The notes under the pieces were generated by a model that was not told the origin of the DNA, made no database searches, and was given only the letters and a program-made list of their open reading frames with translations. The position numbers were made by a program, and so were the translations under genes. Positions 33,496-45,959 of a stretch of 64,000 nucleotides of DNA are shown here, piece after piece. The DNA is from Balanoglossus misakiensis (Eukaryota; Hemichordata). Location: contig CM082588.2 in assembly GCA_040954595.2 (NCBI GenBank), positions 3,162,001 through 3,226,000 of the forward strand, given 5' to 3'. Position 1 is the stretch's first letter; each line of letters opens with the position of its first letter.

Positions 33496-34648
33496 TGTCG
33501 AAGCTGTGGTCGCGGGGGCTTGGGCCTCAGGGTGGCCGGTCGCAGTAACTGGGATCGATCGCTATCACCGTGTCTCTGTCGATGACACGTCATCCGTTAC
33601 GTAAACATACACTCTGTACGGTAGCACCATTGCAAAAATTAGCATTAGAGTTGACACCAATACATGTACACAAAACGATTGACAACAAAGGCGGAGGGTA
33701 TTACATACACGTAGGTTGTCGCAGGCATGGCTTTGTTGATTTCAACAAAAATATGTTCCACTTTCAGCGTTTTTAAAGCCTTTTTATCAATACAGATACT
33801 TTATTGAACTGCAGACAATACACAGAAAACTGACTGAACGATCTACTTGTATGTCTGCATTTCCTTAGCTTTGTGGCCCCACACATATCGGCGCCTAATC
33901 CAGAATGGCAGTTATCGAATTGCCAACTTCGATAAAAACGGCAAAAAGTTCATCTTCCCAAGCTCTGTTGTTTGATTCACGTGATCCCTATCTCCTCTTT
34001 GCAATTGGTTACTAGTAGCTCTACCTCTTTGGCGAAATCAATGAGTTCGATGAATCATATTTCTCACGGTCAAAAAAATCATCGTGGTGACGATTTTGTA
34101 CATGGCTGCGAGTTACTCATTGAAGGACGGTAGGATTCAAAACTCTTCCGCTTTCTTCGTGCGGATTTGAAGCAATCAGTGTAAATATATGTATAAATTG
34201 GAGACCGTTGCTTCAGATAGTAAATAGTTTAATGCAATTTGATGACTGGAGTGCCTTTCGTCCAATCTACTACTCAATCTCAACTGAAAATTCCACAGAA
34301 GTTGGTTTCAAGTATAATTATGCTGATGTGTGTTATTCAGAAAAATGATATAAATTCTTCAAATCTGACCAAATGTGAATTAGATTCTCAGTGGGTCTTC
34401 TGACATCAGAACGGCAGAATCGCGTCAACAAATCAGGTGCACCACAAGTGTGTTTGAAAAAACATTTGGGAAGAAAGAATTTCCAGCGAACACGGTTAGT
34501 TTCCTGACACCAGATAGACTCGCATCAGTGATATATACATCAGGTATATCTAAGCAAGTTTATTCTAAAAGAGACTGGAAAGAAAGACATTCCACCAAAA
34601 CACTTTTACAGTTATATCTTGGTGTTTTGGAAAACAACATCAATTGCG
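33496..34648. other. Intergenic region upstream of the GPCR
   Basis: Divergent region between MetE-like copy C and the GPCR. A short ORF at 34450-34689 has no recognisable domain and runs into the GPCR start in another frame. Promoters of both genes are expected here. Confidence 0.45.
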
Positions 34649-35665
34649 ATGGCAGACGCAAGCAACAAGACCCCCACCCTCACGGATGACGTTCTGACTA
34701 CGGACGAAATGGGCAGTTTGATCGTCAGTATGGTGGTTCTTGTACCGGTGATCCTGTTTGGTACTGGTGGTAATGTGACCGTCTGCTGGATCATCGGGAA
34801 TGTGAAGACTCTACGGACCCCGGCCAATATCCAACTGCTTTGTATGGCTGTCGCAGACCTACTGACCTGTACCATCGTCTCGCCGCTGCTGTTGTACAGT
34901 GAAGTTGTCTACATACTCTATCACCACAGCGTCTTTGTGAACTATTCCATTTGCAGGGTGTACGTTTTCTTCGCTTTTCTGACCATTTGCACCACTGGTT
35001 CGAGTCTTACTGGACTCAGTATCACGCGCGCAATGGCCATAAGTGGCAGGTTTCAACGGCACGTCATACATGCCACGATCAAGACATCAATCGTTGTCAG
35101 CTACGTTATGGGGACACTTTTTGCCGGGGCTACAGCCGCGACAGGTTCGTTACGACTTTGCTTCATTGATGTTCCTGCGATGGAAAAAACAAATATTTTA
35201 AAATTTGTACAATTGAGCGGTTTTAGTGTCATTATATTGTCTCTCTTCATAATTAGTTTGGCTTACTTGTATATATTATATAAGTGTTGCACAAGAAACG
35301 CCTCCCAACTGACAGAAATTTATAACCGCAATGTCGAGAAGCGAGACTTAGCCACCATCAGGATTTGCTTCTTGTTGCTAGTCGTTTATATGGCGACATA
35401 TCTGCCATTAGGGGGCTTAATGCTGCTCAGAATGTTTAAAGTGATATCTATTAATCTGTTTCATTCTCGTCCTATATTCACACTCTGTTATGCTGGAAGC
35501 ATGCTCAACCCAATCATATACTGTCTTTGGTCAGACAAATTTCGGAAGCACATCTGTTGTGTTCGCTCACCCAAAAAGAAGACCGCCAAATGTGAAAAAG
35601 TGTTCGTGGTCAATAAGAAACCAAAAACACCCGGCACAGTGAGCACAGAGCGACTGCATATCTAA
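34649..35665 (+). CDS. Class A (rhodopsin-like) orphan GPCR, intronless
   Basis: 338 residues from the ATG at 34649. The frame is open a little further upstream, but this is the first ATG of that stretch. Seven hydrophobic helices can be placed. Landmarks: N42 in TM1 (GGN), D70 in TM2 (MAVAD), C102 at the top of TM3 and C171 in loop 2 for the usual disulfide, P253 in TM6 and N287-P-I-I-Y in TM7. The DRY motif reads T126-R127-A128 (SITRAMA), keeping only the Arg, and the TM6 toggle Trp is Tyr (TYLP). An N-glycosylation site (NKT) lies near the N-terminus, and the tail is Lys-rich with a Cys pair after helix 8. The family is clear; the subfamily and ligand are not. No intron is needed. Confidence 0.88.
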   Translation: MADASNKTPTLTDDVLTTDEMGSLIVSMVVLVPVILFGTGGNVTVCWIIGNVKTLRTPANIQLLCMAVADLLTCTIVSPLLLYSEVVYILYHHSVFVNYSICRVYVFFAFLTICTTGSSLTGLSITRAMAISGRFQRHVIHATIKTSIVVSYVMGTLFAGATAATGSLRLCFIDVPAMEKTNILKFVQLSGFSVIILSLFIISLAYLYILYKCCTRNASQLTEIYNRNVEKRDLATIRICFLLLVVYMATYLPLGGLMLLRMFKVISINLFHSRPIFTLCYAGSMLNPIIYCLWSDKFRKHICCVRSPKKKTAKCEKVFVVNKKPKTPGTVSTERLHI

Positions 35666-38035
35666 AAACAATGTAAGTCGCCTCTGTTCATGAGAAATAT
35701 AGGCTAATGCCACATTTTTTTCTGTCAAAATGGGGTGCAACGTATTAAAATTTTCACATATTTTAATCTCTTTGTTTCACTTTATTTTAGACAAAATAGA
35801 AATAATGTTTTCAAAAGTATTCATGTCTTGATCATCATTTGAGGAAAGTGTGAAAAAGTTTATGAATGTTGATTTTTCATAGATGACGACAAGTTGCCAA
35901 AATGGCGTTGATAAGTTCAATGAACAGGCGGTCAATATTAAGTTATCATTCACATTAATGAGGTAGCCGTTATAGTTATTGCACTTATTTCGAATCAAAT
36001 GTTAGTTATATGAAAATTCTCTAGTAATGTAATTTGCAATGGTGTCTACATGTATACATTTTTATCCGGTTTATCAAAGCACTACACTCAAAGTGAAGTC
36101 TTTTATTTGTTCCACCGCTTTAAAATTCGAGTATACAATAATATGTATAATGTATCACAAAATATAGCCACTAATGTACGACAATATTATCCAGAAAATA
36201 CACATAATGCATGGTCTTAAAAAAAGTAATGTAACTTGTAGTGGTGTCTATTTAGTATTTTAATATTGACGATTTTGTGCATTGTTATTTATTCTGTTTC
36301 CTAACTTCTTGTCCTTTTGACTTTTTGAGTGAAAATATATTGGATTCACACGAATGCTTACCACATTGTCACTTGTCATTTTGTCGCAATACCACACAAC
36401 GCCTTTTAAGCTTCAAATGATCTTTTTCTCGCTTCCTGCCTTCACACCTAAAATGCAATATGCGATCATGTCTCGCTTAAAATCTATCAACCATACTTGA
36501 GATGTCGATAACTCCGACACACAGGCAGCAGAATTGCACTCATTTTGAAAAGCATTAAAAGAGATCAACCAAGTCTGCAATTAAGAAAAATAACCTCGGG
36601 GACCACCATCCGGCACGTCTAAGATCTGTAGTTTGACCATATTTCGATTCAAATATCAATTTCTCAGTAATTGAACGTAGCATGTCACTGACCATCTCTT
36701 GGCTTTATGGTCCATTTTCTGTATTATAACTTGAAGAGCGGCAATTTTCCATCTCTGATATTATCTATGATTATAGCAATTTATCGACACCGCCATAATC
36801 CCCCCGTGAGTTGATCATTTTTTATGCCCGGAGCACAGAGTAAACGCGATGCTTTTATTGTTAAATTGCCGTGGATTTCAAGCAATACAGGGAACAAAAA
36901 TGCTGGAGTTACAACATACTAGTATTACACGGGTCACTGACCGCGGGATAGTTTCGCTGTTTAGGCTGCAAGTTTTTTTCTCTCGCAACTTTACCAAAAC
37001 TTCAGCCGAATTAAACAAATCAGTTTGATATTTCCTTAACTTTGGCGATTCTGGTGAAACTTTCATTTTGAAGGACACTCAAGACAAGTCTCACATCAGT
37101 GACATGGTGTCTGATTAGCATAATTGGTCACAATGCAGTACTAGTAGTCATAAATGACATGCTCTGCGGTCTGTAGAGCAATTTTTTTGCATTACTTTTA
37201 ACAAGCGATATATTATGTTGTCTGAAGGTAATAGCGAATTCGAATTTCACTGACCTTTTGCCGGGGGCTTGTTGTTAGCTCACCTTCTTGTATGCAACAC
37301 CCACACGCGTCATAATTACACCAAATTGCTGCCAATTGGCGAGCTAGATGATTGTAACAAGATTACATAGTTCATTTCTATCAATTTCCACGCCGCAGAA
37401 GGATATAATATTTTTCTTTGGGGCTAGGAGGTTTAATTGAAGCTTCTTGCAAGGTTCAAGCGATTTCTAGCTATTACTATACACTCAGTTTACTATACTG
37501 TTGTTGGTCTCGTTCACCAGGGCCTAAGCGAGGTTACCTACGCTATCTGCAGTGGGGCCAGCCTGGTTATGTTGCGGTGTTCTACATTGAGGGCGCTTCA
37601 AGGTCACGTTCGGTTCGAGGTTCAAGGATTAGTGATCCACTGAATGATCCATCACTCAGAGAGCTTTATCGCAGCACCTTTCGCATCGCAACTGAAGTTA
37701 GCTCACTCGGAATAACTATAAGGTTTGTGGTTTAAGCCAATCTTCCGGACTACTTTTGTTTTTATTCTTATGTCCAGAGATCACACACTACAGCCTATGT
37801 AGTGAGCTACGGGGTCGACCCCTATTTCGCTTATCATGGAACTGTGCGACGTTGTTTAGTAGGCCTCCAGAATATGACTGCGGGGTTAAAATATTACCCA
37901 CTGGCGACCTCTTATTCCCGTGGCTGCGTTGCCAGTTTAGACCCGGCGCGACCACAGCAAACATATAATCATTGTAACGTTTGTGGGGTGGGGGCGCTGT
38001 CTTCTGACTCCTAACCGTTTTCTTCATCTTCCAGG
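35666..38035. other. Intergenic region
   Basis: 2.4 kb between the GPCR and the transporter with no recognised coding sequence. The left part should contain the GPCR 3' UTR. The last few hundred bases before the acceptor at 38035 may contain the transporter promoter and a 5' non-coding exon. Confidence 0.5.
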
Positions 38036-38080
38036 ACAGCCGTCTTCTTCCATCTGATGACCTAACATTCGGCCACTGAC

Positions 38081-40191
38081 ATGCACCACACGCAAAGCAG
38101 GTCGCCTGAGCATGGTAACGCGGCGAGGGGGAAGTATGACCAGTTGAGGTCAAGGGAGCCCTCAAGTGGCCGAGAATACGAACAGGAGGCCAATCGGTAT
38201 CTGCCGTCTACCGAACAAGAGCTGGGCCCTGTATCGGAATTCGAATATGGAAATCGAGGGGATGGTAACCATCGTCAAGAAAAGGCACCGAGAAAGTATT
38301 ATTTGGAAACGTTTCTTCACTGTTTGGCTTTCTTCGGATTTGTAAGTACATTGAGGTTGTGGTATTCGTTTCAACCCCTTTAGTGACGCTTCAGTGATGC
38401 ATTTCTTTTCCACACTTTTCCCCAAAAATATTGAAGTCGTTTTACTATAAGAAGTCATGATTGTAGTCATCAAGAATGTGACAGTTCTTACGAATTATAT
38501 ATGTGTGCAATTCATAATTGTACAATTTCACATGTAAATAATTAATGATGACTTGACATGTCATTCTTTGTATCGTCGGCAATAAGAAACTTGTTCTTGT
38601 ATGCAGGGTACTGGCATAGCTGTGATTGGACCAAGCCTACCAAGCCTCGGATATCAAGTGAACGAGACGATAGAGACCATAGCCTTGGTGTTTACGCTGC
38701 GGAGCGTGGGATACCTTCTGGGGGCAGTCTTGGCCGGGCAGCTCTTCGCCAAACTCAACGACCACCTGTTGCTGGGTGCGGCCATGTTGGGCATGGCCGG
38801 CGCTGGATTCGGCGCCGCTTGGTGCCATGATCTGGTCCTGCTGCTATTCGTCATGGCTGTGTGGGGATTTTGCATGGCTTTCGTGGATACAGGTAGGTTA
38901 CCCGTGCTCTCTTTTCTAACACTGCTAACTCTAGAAGGGATGACGTTCACCACTGAAATCTTTCAGGCCAGACTAGGGTTGCCCGCTGAGCGACAGCCAC
39001 TCGAGTTTTCATTCAAGGGCTCTCATATCATTAGCTGCGCGTGCTTAAATATCCCTTTCAGATAAATTATCTGAGATGCCTACTGAAGACATCTGTTTAA
39101 ATTCCCGCGTTTTAATTCTCACAGGTTGCAATTTCGTTTGTGTTAACCTGTGGAAGGAAGACACCGGGCCTTACATGCAAGCCATACATTTCTCCTTCGG
39201 AGTTGGTGCGACGGTCAGTCCGTTGGTGGCGTCGCCATTTCTTCTAGACCAAGTGCTGTCTGGTCAATCTTCCCCGGTGAACATGACAACAACTTCGCTA
39301 CCGGCTTCTAATACCACGGGTGAATATTATGACAATTGCCTAACTGGTCTTAGCGACACAAACTGTACATATGGCGGTGTTAGTGCCGGTGCTTTTCAAC
39401 GACCGCGTCTGTGGGTGCCATACGGCGTTATTTCCACGTACAATCTTCTTGTCTCGCTGACGTTCTTTATTCTCTTGGCGAAAGACAAGGGAAAGTGTAG
39501 AACACTTCGGAACATGTCAAAAAGCGAAAGTGCCCCCAGCCAAAAGACAAGAACGCGCAATGAAAGCATGAGGTTTTTCCTTGTTATTCTCACTCTGTGG
39601 TGTTTGTATTGCTTTTGCCACATCGGTCAAACGGCCATCTACGGGGGTTACATTTACACGTTCGCCATCGAGAGCCCACTGGGGTTTACTGCACGCAGCG
39701 CCAGCCTGTTAACCGCCGTGTACTGGGGCAGCTTCACGGCCTTCCGCGGCGTATCGATATTTCTGGCAAAGAAACTCTCCCCAAGAGCCATGATCACATT
39801 AGACTTGGTCGGACTCTGCGTCTTCGGCGTGGCACTGTCGCTCTTCGCCGACGACGTCGTGCAGGTGCTGTGGATCGGCACCGTCGCTCTCGGAATGTCG
39901 TGCGCCAACATGTTTCCCAGCGGTATGTCGTGGGCGCAGGCGCAGATTAAGATCAGCAGCCGAGCCACGGCCACGGTCATTGTCTCGTCGTCCTTGACCC
40001 AAATGACTTTCCCCTGGGTCTCGGGAGTGATATTGGCGTCCTACGGGATTATGGCCATGATGCACCTGAACTTGGCCGTGATTCTGTTGAATACATTGAC
40101 CTATGTTGCCATGGAGATAACTGCTTCCAAATATGGGACCCGCGGCAACGATTACCAACTTTCTGCCACGTCAGCTGACGTCCAGTTATGA
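38081..40191 (+). CDS. MFSD4/NaGLT1-like major facilitator transporter
   Basis: Three coding exons, 38081-38341, 38607-38892 and 39125-40191 (TGA), join in frame to 537 residues. An upstream acceptor (cttccag at 38035) suggests a further 5' UTR exon. A hydrophilic cytosolic N-terminus of about 75 residues is followed by TM1 (FGFGTGIAVIGPSLP). The run DTGCN...LW...PYMQAIHFSFGVGATVSPL is characteristic of the MFSD4A/MFSD4B group, the latter known as sodium-dependent glucose transporter 1. A large loop near the middle carries three N-glycosylation sites (NMT, NTT, NCT). The second half begins after a charged linker (SKSESAPSQKTRTRN). Twelve helices are plausible. A sugar substrate is inferred from family only. 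I cannot separate the A and B subtypes by eye. Confidence 0.87.
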
Positions 40192-40459
40192 CACTTTTAA
40201 GAAGGAAGGATCCCCATTCTAAATCCGCTATATACCCGACTTACATGTATATTTTAGTATCTTATCATGTACTACTGTCATGTATCCCCGGACAACTAAT
40301 CGAAGAACGCACAGAGAATATCATGTTTCAATTTTCATTTCATTAATATCCCGAACTGATTTTATGGCTCTGGTAGAACTTTCAGTTTCCGATTTTGAAG
40401 GAAATAATTTAATTTCACTTCTTTCAGGAACTAAATATGTATGGAGGGTATTTGATAAA

Positions 40460-40465
40460 AATAAA
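40460..40465 (+). terminator. Candidate poly(A) signal of the transporter gene
   Basis: AATAAA 270 bp past the stop codon, immediately before the first satellite array begins. Confidence 0.5.
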
Positions 40466-40471
40466 GAAACG

Positions 40472-41769
40472 ACAAAATGACCGAAATTTGCAAAGTCAAG
40501 ATTTTGTCATCTTTCGACAATTTTCATGAGCTATAACCCATGAAAAATGTCATGAATCGACAAAATGATCGAAATTCGCAAAGTCGGAAAACTCTCATTT
40601 TTTATAAAAATCATGAGCTATAACCCATGAAAAATGTCATGAAACGACAAAATGATCGACATTCGCAAAGTCGGGAAACTGTCATTTTTTATAAAAATCA
40701 TGAGCTATAACCCATGAAAAATGTCCTGAAACGACAAAATGACCGAAATTCGCAAAGTCGGGAAACTGACATTTTTTATAAAAATCATGAGCTATAACCC
40801 ATGAAAAATGTCCTGAAACGACAAAATGACCGAAATTCGCAAAGTCGGGAAACTGTCATTTTTTATAAAAATCATGAGCTATAACCCATGAAAAATGTCA
40901 TGAAACGACAAAATGACCGAAATTCGCAAAGTCGGAAAACTCTCATTTTTTATAAAAATCATGAGCTATAACCCATGAAAAATGTCATGAAACGACAAAA
41001 TGACCGAAATTCGCAAAGTCGGGAAACTGTCATTTTTTGATAAAAATCATGAGCTATAACCCATGAAAAATGTCATGAAACGACAAAATGACCGAAAGTC
41101 GGGAAACTGTCATTTTTTATAAAAATCATGAGCTATAACCCATGAAAAATGTCCTGAAACGACAAAATGACCGAAATTCGCAAAGTCGGGAAACTGTCAT
41201 TTTTTATAAAAATCATGAGCTATAACCCATGAAAAATGTCATAAAACGACAAAATGACCGAAATTCGCAAAGTCGGGAAACTGTCATTTTTTTATAAAAA
41301 TCCTGAGCTATAACCCATGAAATATGTCATGAAGCGACAAAATGACCGAAATTCGCGAAGTCGGGAAACTGTCATTTTTTGATAAAAATCATGAGCTATA
41401 ACCCATGAAAAATGTCATGAAACGACAAAATGACCGAAATTCGCAAAGTCGGGAAACTGTCATTTTTTGATAAAAATCATGAGCTATAACCCATGAAAAA
41501 TGTCATGAAACGACAAAATGACCGAAATTCGCAAAGTCGGGAAACTGTCATTTTTTGATAAAAATCATGAGCTATAACCCATGAAAAATGTCATGAAACG
41601 ACAAAATGACCGAAATTCGCAAAGTCGGGAAACTGTCATTTTTTGATAAAAATCATGAGCTATAACCCATGAAAAATGTCATGAAACGACAAAATGACCG
41701 AAATTCGCAAAGTCGGGAAACTGTCATTTTTTTTATAAAAATCAGGAGCTATAACCCATGAAATATGTC
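40472..41769. repeat. Satellite array A, 87-bp monomer (about 15 copies)
   Basis: The core catgagctataacccatga recurs at 40525, 40612, 40699, 40786 and so on with an 87-bp period, becoming 88 where the T run reads TTTTTTGATAAAA. Each monomer also has cgacaaaatgaccgaaattc and gcaaagtcgggaaactgtca. Copies are nearly identical in the middle and decay at the right edge. One monomer near 41095 lacks 7-8 bases. Confidence 0.95.
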
Positions 41770-42555
41770 ACCACTCTTGGATTCCGCCAACCATCCTCTT
41801 TTCAGTTGTGTTAATGAATTTAAGAGAAAGAAAGGGATGAAACAATGTTTCGTTCGCGGTCAGAAACGTTTCTTGAAAAGTTGACGCCTGGTGGCGACAA
41901 ACACAAGTTACTTGTGATAATTAATCGACTTCCTGATTGGTTTATTTGAATGATTACAAGTCCCTGATTGGCCGTTTACTGCATGAACAAAGCTGGTATG
42001 TGTTGGCTCTCAATTGGTATACATGCAAATCATTATCTCCAGTATGTCCGATCAGCAGTCAGTGAATGGTCAGTCTGCCCAAACAAAATTTGTTTATCAA
42101 TAGATTATGAATAATGAGTTGGTGGTTGCAGTCACGTTTTTCTCGATGTCCATCGTTTTTCATGATGTCCACGTTTGCTCTGATTTTTCCAGTGAAAAAA
42201 TCAAATTTTCTTCCCATTTTCCGCACTTGGATGTGCTGAAGTTGTTACAATTTGAGGTAAGTCATGACTGTTTTCCCGTCTAGGAACAGAAACATGTCTG
42301 TAAGGCCAGAAAGTTGTCCAGAAAGATTTTTGAAAATGTCCATTGTTAGTGGGTGGCGTTTGCCCAAGCATGGAGAAAGACAGCGTTATTTGCGGAGACC
42401 ATAAAAACGCCTGTACAATAGTTGAGGATAAAAAAAATGACGTTTTCGGGTTTAAAACCCCTTCGTTTTCATCTTCTCCACTGGCCGGTAAATATTTTAT
42501 AAACCCATTCTCACTTTTCGCAGTTTTACCATTTTTAGGTCGTTCAAAAGTGCTA
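41770..42555. other. Sequence right of satellite A, no gene seen
   Basis: Not repetitive to the eye and without a supported coding exon. Open frames here lack recognisable domains. Confidence 0.4.
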
Positions 42556-43120
42556 TTTGCTGTTCGTTCGTTTTTGTGCCATCGGCCGCGGCCGCACACG
42601 CTTTGTTCAAATTTGCGTCACTGGAACGTATCAAGCTCAAAACTTGCCTGTTTATGTATCTCTAAATTCATAAATGCAATTTGTTCCTCGCTGTGTTTCC
42701 GTTAGCGTTAGAGTAATACGCGCATATTTCTGTCTCTGAACTCGAATTAAAATCGTTCGTGTAGGATAAAGTACTCTTTGTCGTTCGTTTTGTGCCATCG
42801 GCCGCACACGCTTTGTTCAAATTTACTTCACTGGAAAATATCAAAACTTTCCTTCTTGTGTATCTCTAAATTCATAAATGCAATTAGTGAGAATTTCATT
42901 GCTGTCATTTTAGTGATGTATTTGTTTTCATGAAACTTTCGTTTTCGTTATTTCGTGGTTCGTTTCGTGTCAATGGCTGAACACGCTTTGTTCAACTTTG
43001 TTTCACTGGAAAGTATCAGTTCAAAAATTGCCCGTTTGTGTATTTTTTATTCCTTTTTGTAGTGCAACGTGCGAGCATTTCATTTGTCATTTTACTGGTG
43101 CATTTGTCTTAATGAAACTT
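42556..43120. repeat. Three degenerate tandem copies of a roughly 180-200 bp unit
   Basis: A block containing a gccatcggccgcacacgc-like segment, then ctttgttcaaatttnnttcactgga and later tctctaaattcataaatgca, occurs near 42575, 42792 and 42970. The third copy is the most diverged (caatggctgaacacgctttg). The unit length varies. Confidence 0.7.
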
Positions 43121-43144
43121 TCATTTTTTTTTATTTAGAACGTT

Positions 43145-45900
43145 ATGGGATGGAACATTTCACCGAGCCCAACTAAACGCCGCGTGGTCTTCAACGGAGC
43201 AGTGAAAGTACGTCACTCATTACAATTACTCATTAAGATTCAGTCAGTCAGATGCATTGATGGCAGACAACCGTGCTTATGTTGACTCGCTGGATACTAT
43301 TTTATTATGTTTGTTGCGGCAGTTGTCCATCAAATTAGTCAGTGCAACGTCAAAAAAGTTGCACAGGACAAGCCGCTTTCAAGCAACTTTCATTACTCCA
43401 ACATGACATTTTATCCCGACACTTCTGTTGGTACAATTTTGCCAGTTTGATGAAAAACTACAAAAACTCTAGAATTGCAGCTGTAGTAAATAAACTGTAC
43501 TGAATTACAAAAGTGACTCTTTTTCAAGCAACATGTTAAACGTTTCTTGTCCGAAAATGCCAACGAAGTACAAGGATTTTATGTCATGATATAGGGGTCA
43601 TGAAAGTGACTTGTAGAGATGATCTCAACTCGCCAGTTGCCAGTTTGCACAAGATTTCGCGAAATCTATAATTGTCTTGCCATAAGAGTAGCTAGTGCGA
43701 CACAGTTCATTAGTTGCTTTGTTCATCCAAGTGCAGGCGTGTGTGTGTTGTTATTGATTTATAATAAAATGAACAGAATGATTGCTTGCTGGTGTTTAAA
43801 TATGGTCTTTTATTTTTTGTAAACAGCCAGGTTAGGATTAGGGTCACTTTGCCCCACATCCCTCCCTTTCTGTACATATTTCTAAATTTTTACCAGAAAT
43901 TTTTAGCTCCCATTAAGTGAATTACTGATATATGTCACTGTTGCGAGGTTGTCTGGATGACCACATGAAGTAACAGTCTTGGTGCATGGTCCTCTTTTGG
44001 ACCATCCCCAGAGGTTGTACTGATCTCTGTGACTGTTGCGAGGTTGTCTGGATAGACACATGAAGTAACAGTGACCATCCCCAGATGTAAATGTAGTTGT
44101 ACTCTTCTAAACTGATAGTGGTAAAACATATAGTAATATTCTAGAATTTAATATGCAAATTGTAGTGATCAACAATAGTAGAAAATAACTCAAGCAAGTC
44201 CTATAAATTTAGAAAGTAAACAGGGTGCTCACTGTCTTTTTTCATTGATATAATTTTTCTCAAATTTGGCGGCCATTTTGAATTTCAAATTTGAGACTAG
44301 TCATCAGCCAACTCTTAAATATTACAAGTTTTCTTTATTCACATAATATGAGCTAGCAAGTCGCATAAAATTAAAAAGAAAACAGGGTATTCACTGTCTT
44401 TTTTTTTATTGATATCACTACTTAAATTTTCTCATAGAGTTAACACAAATTTGGCGGCCATTTTGAATTTCAAATTTGAGACTAGTCATCTTAAAGATTT
44501 TCATTGATTTTTTTTTCAAGTTTTCTTTATTCATATAAAATGAGGTGAGTTTGAAATCAAAACATTCATAAATTTTGTTTGCATAAAAAATAAATTTAAA
44601 CTACCGTAATAATTTACAATTCCAGTTGATTTAGGAGTTGCAAAAAAATGGCAGTTTCATGATAGATTGTACACTGCAGTGCCTTTGCACAGCATATGCA
44701 AACAGATTGAATAAATTTTCAGGTCAGGTAGCTGTGATTCTTACACTGAAAATTTGGTGCTCGGGTCATAGGTCATTTTAAACAAGCAGAATATTGTACA
44801 TGTATTATAAATTAGAAACTTTAATACAGTGGCAATTAGCTGGTATTCCATGTCTAAACTCATGAAATTCAGTAATAATGAGCTTTACAAAAACTTGTAT
44901 AAAAATTAGGGTAATATGACAGGTAAAAATTGATTAAAAGGAAAGTTTGAAAAGATCCAATTGAAGTAGCAGATTAGAACAGAACACAGTTCCGTAATTT
45001 CGGACTTCCAACAGTCTTGCTTGAGATAACTTCAGTTAAAACACACTCTCTCTTACGAATGTAATTTTAATTAATAAGTCATTGCCTATTTAACTACATT
45101 CAAAATTTAATGAAATGACAATAATAGAAATAGGCAGTCTAGAATGTGTGCATGTATAATCCACAGATTTAAAATTTAGAAATATTGTATGCTTGATAGA
45201 TTCCAAAACTGCATTAAATCTTAATTGATGTGTACAACCTTCCCTGCACCTAAGGACGAAAAATAAAATTTGATTAGAATAACGTAACATTAAAATTAAT
45301 ATGAGGGATAACTTAGCAATGTAATTGTGTGTGTGTCTTACTTCGGTTGATCTAAGTTAATTTTTTTTTACAAGTGCATTATGGACATCATAATCTATGC
45401 AAGATCTTTTTAGATGCAAAACATTTTTGCATTTGAAAAGATCTTGCATAGATTATGATGCCCATAATGCACTTGTAAAAAAAAAATTTACCTTTGCTCA
45501 ACCGAAGTAAGAGTTGTGCTAGAGATTTATTAGTCTTTGCTAGACACTCATGGGGAGGTTAGGGTGGGGGTTTGGGATGGCATATAAAAAGCCAAAAAAA
45601 AAAACTAAGTCAGAAACGCTAAAAATTTGAAATTTGTCTATACCTCCACGTTGGGGCATATACAAGTTTCAAAAATTTTCTAAGTTTTCTTTGACTTAGA
45701 AAATTTTTGAAACTTGTGTATGCCCCTTACATAACTTGCATTTTCTAACACTTGCCTTGTCTTTTCAGATCCCGGCTGGACTCCACTTCTTTCGATTGGT
45801 CATCAACCATTCAACAGATAGACCTGAAACGACAAGTGAATACGAGTTAAATTTCAATATTCAATATTTCAATATTTCAAAATTTGTCATGATTTACTAG
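43145..45900 (+). CDS. Possible two-exon small protein gene (64 aa), unknown
   Basis: Exon 1 follows the acceptor-like tttttttttatttag. Its ATG at 43145 opens MGWNISPSPTKRRVVFNGAV and ends at 43207 at the donor gtacgt. Exon 2 at 45769-45900 follows cttgtcttttcag and continues in phase 0 with IPAGLHFFRLVINHSTDRPE to a TAG. Two AATAAA signals follow within 25 bp (45908, 45918). The intron would be 2.56 kb. I recognise no domain. A second copy of the last exon lies at 46765. Because the locus is embedded in repeats, it may belong to a mobile element rather than a host gene. In-frame joining plus the signal order is the only support. Confidence 0.4.
43940..44075. repeat. Direct duplication, about 35 bp, 93 bp apart
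   Basis: gttgcgaggttgtctggat followed by acacatgaagtaacagt-like sequence occurs twice, near 43942 and 44035. Confidence 0.7.
44265..44492. repeat. Direct duplication around a 41-bp near-identical block
   Basis: tttggcggccattttgaatt and the following caaatttgagactagtcatc occur near 44266 and again near 44450, with the preceding actgtctttttt and tattgatat also repeated. Offset about 184 bp. Confidence 0.75.
45337..45512. mobile_element. 176-bp fold-back (near-perfect palindrome), MITE-like
   Basis: The left arm starts cttacttcggttga; the right arm ends tcaaccgaagtaag. Inside, acaagtgcattatgg, catcataatctatgcaagatc and their reverse complements pair, leaving a short loop with gatgcaaaacatttttgcat. 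The arms are about 80 bp with few mismatches. Confidence 0.8.
45653..45726. repeat. Hairpin, about 32-bp arms
   Basis: ggggcatatacaagtttcaa and the following aaattttctaag pair with cttagaaaatttttgaaact and ttgtgtatgcccc, with a loop of about 10 bases. It lies just upstream of the putative terminal exon at 45769. Confidence 0.8.
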
Positions 45901-45959
45901 AAAATTAAATAAAATACAATAAATTTCAATCCTTGGTGTCTGCTTTTTTGTAAAAAAAA

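Noticed and set aside
34619-34648. Upstream extension of the GPCR frame
   Set aside because: The extension begins at a TTG codon; the first ATG is at 34649, so the protein is started there.
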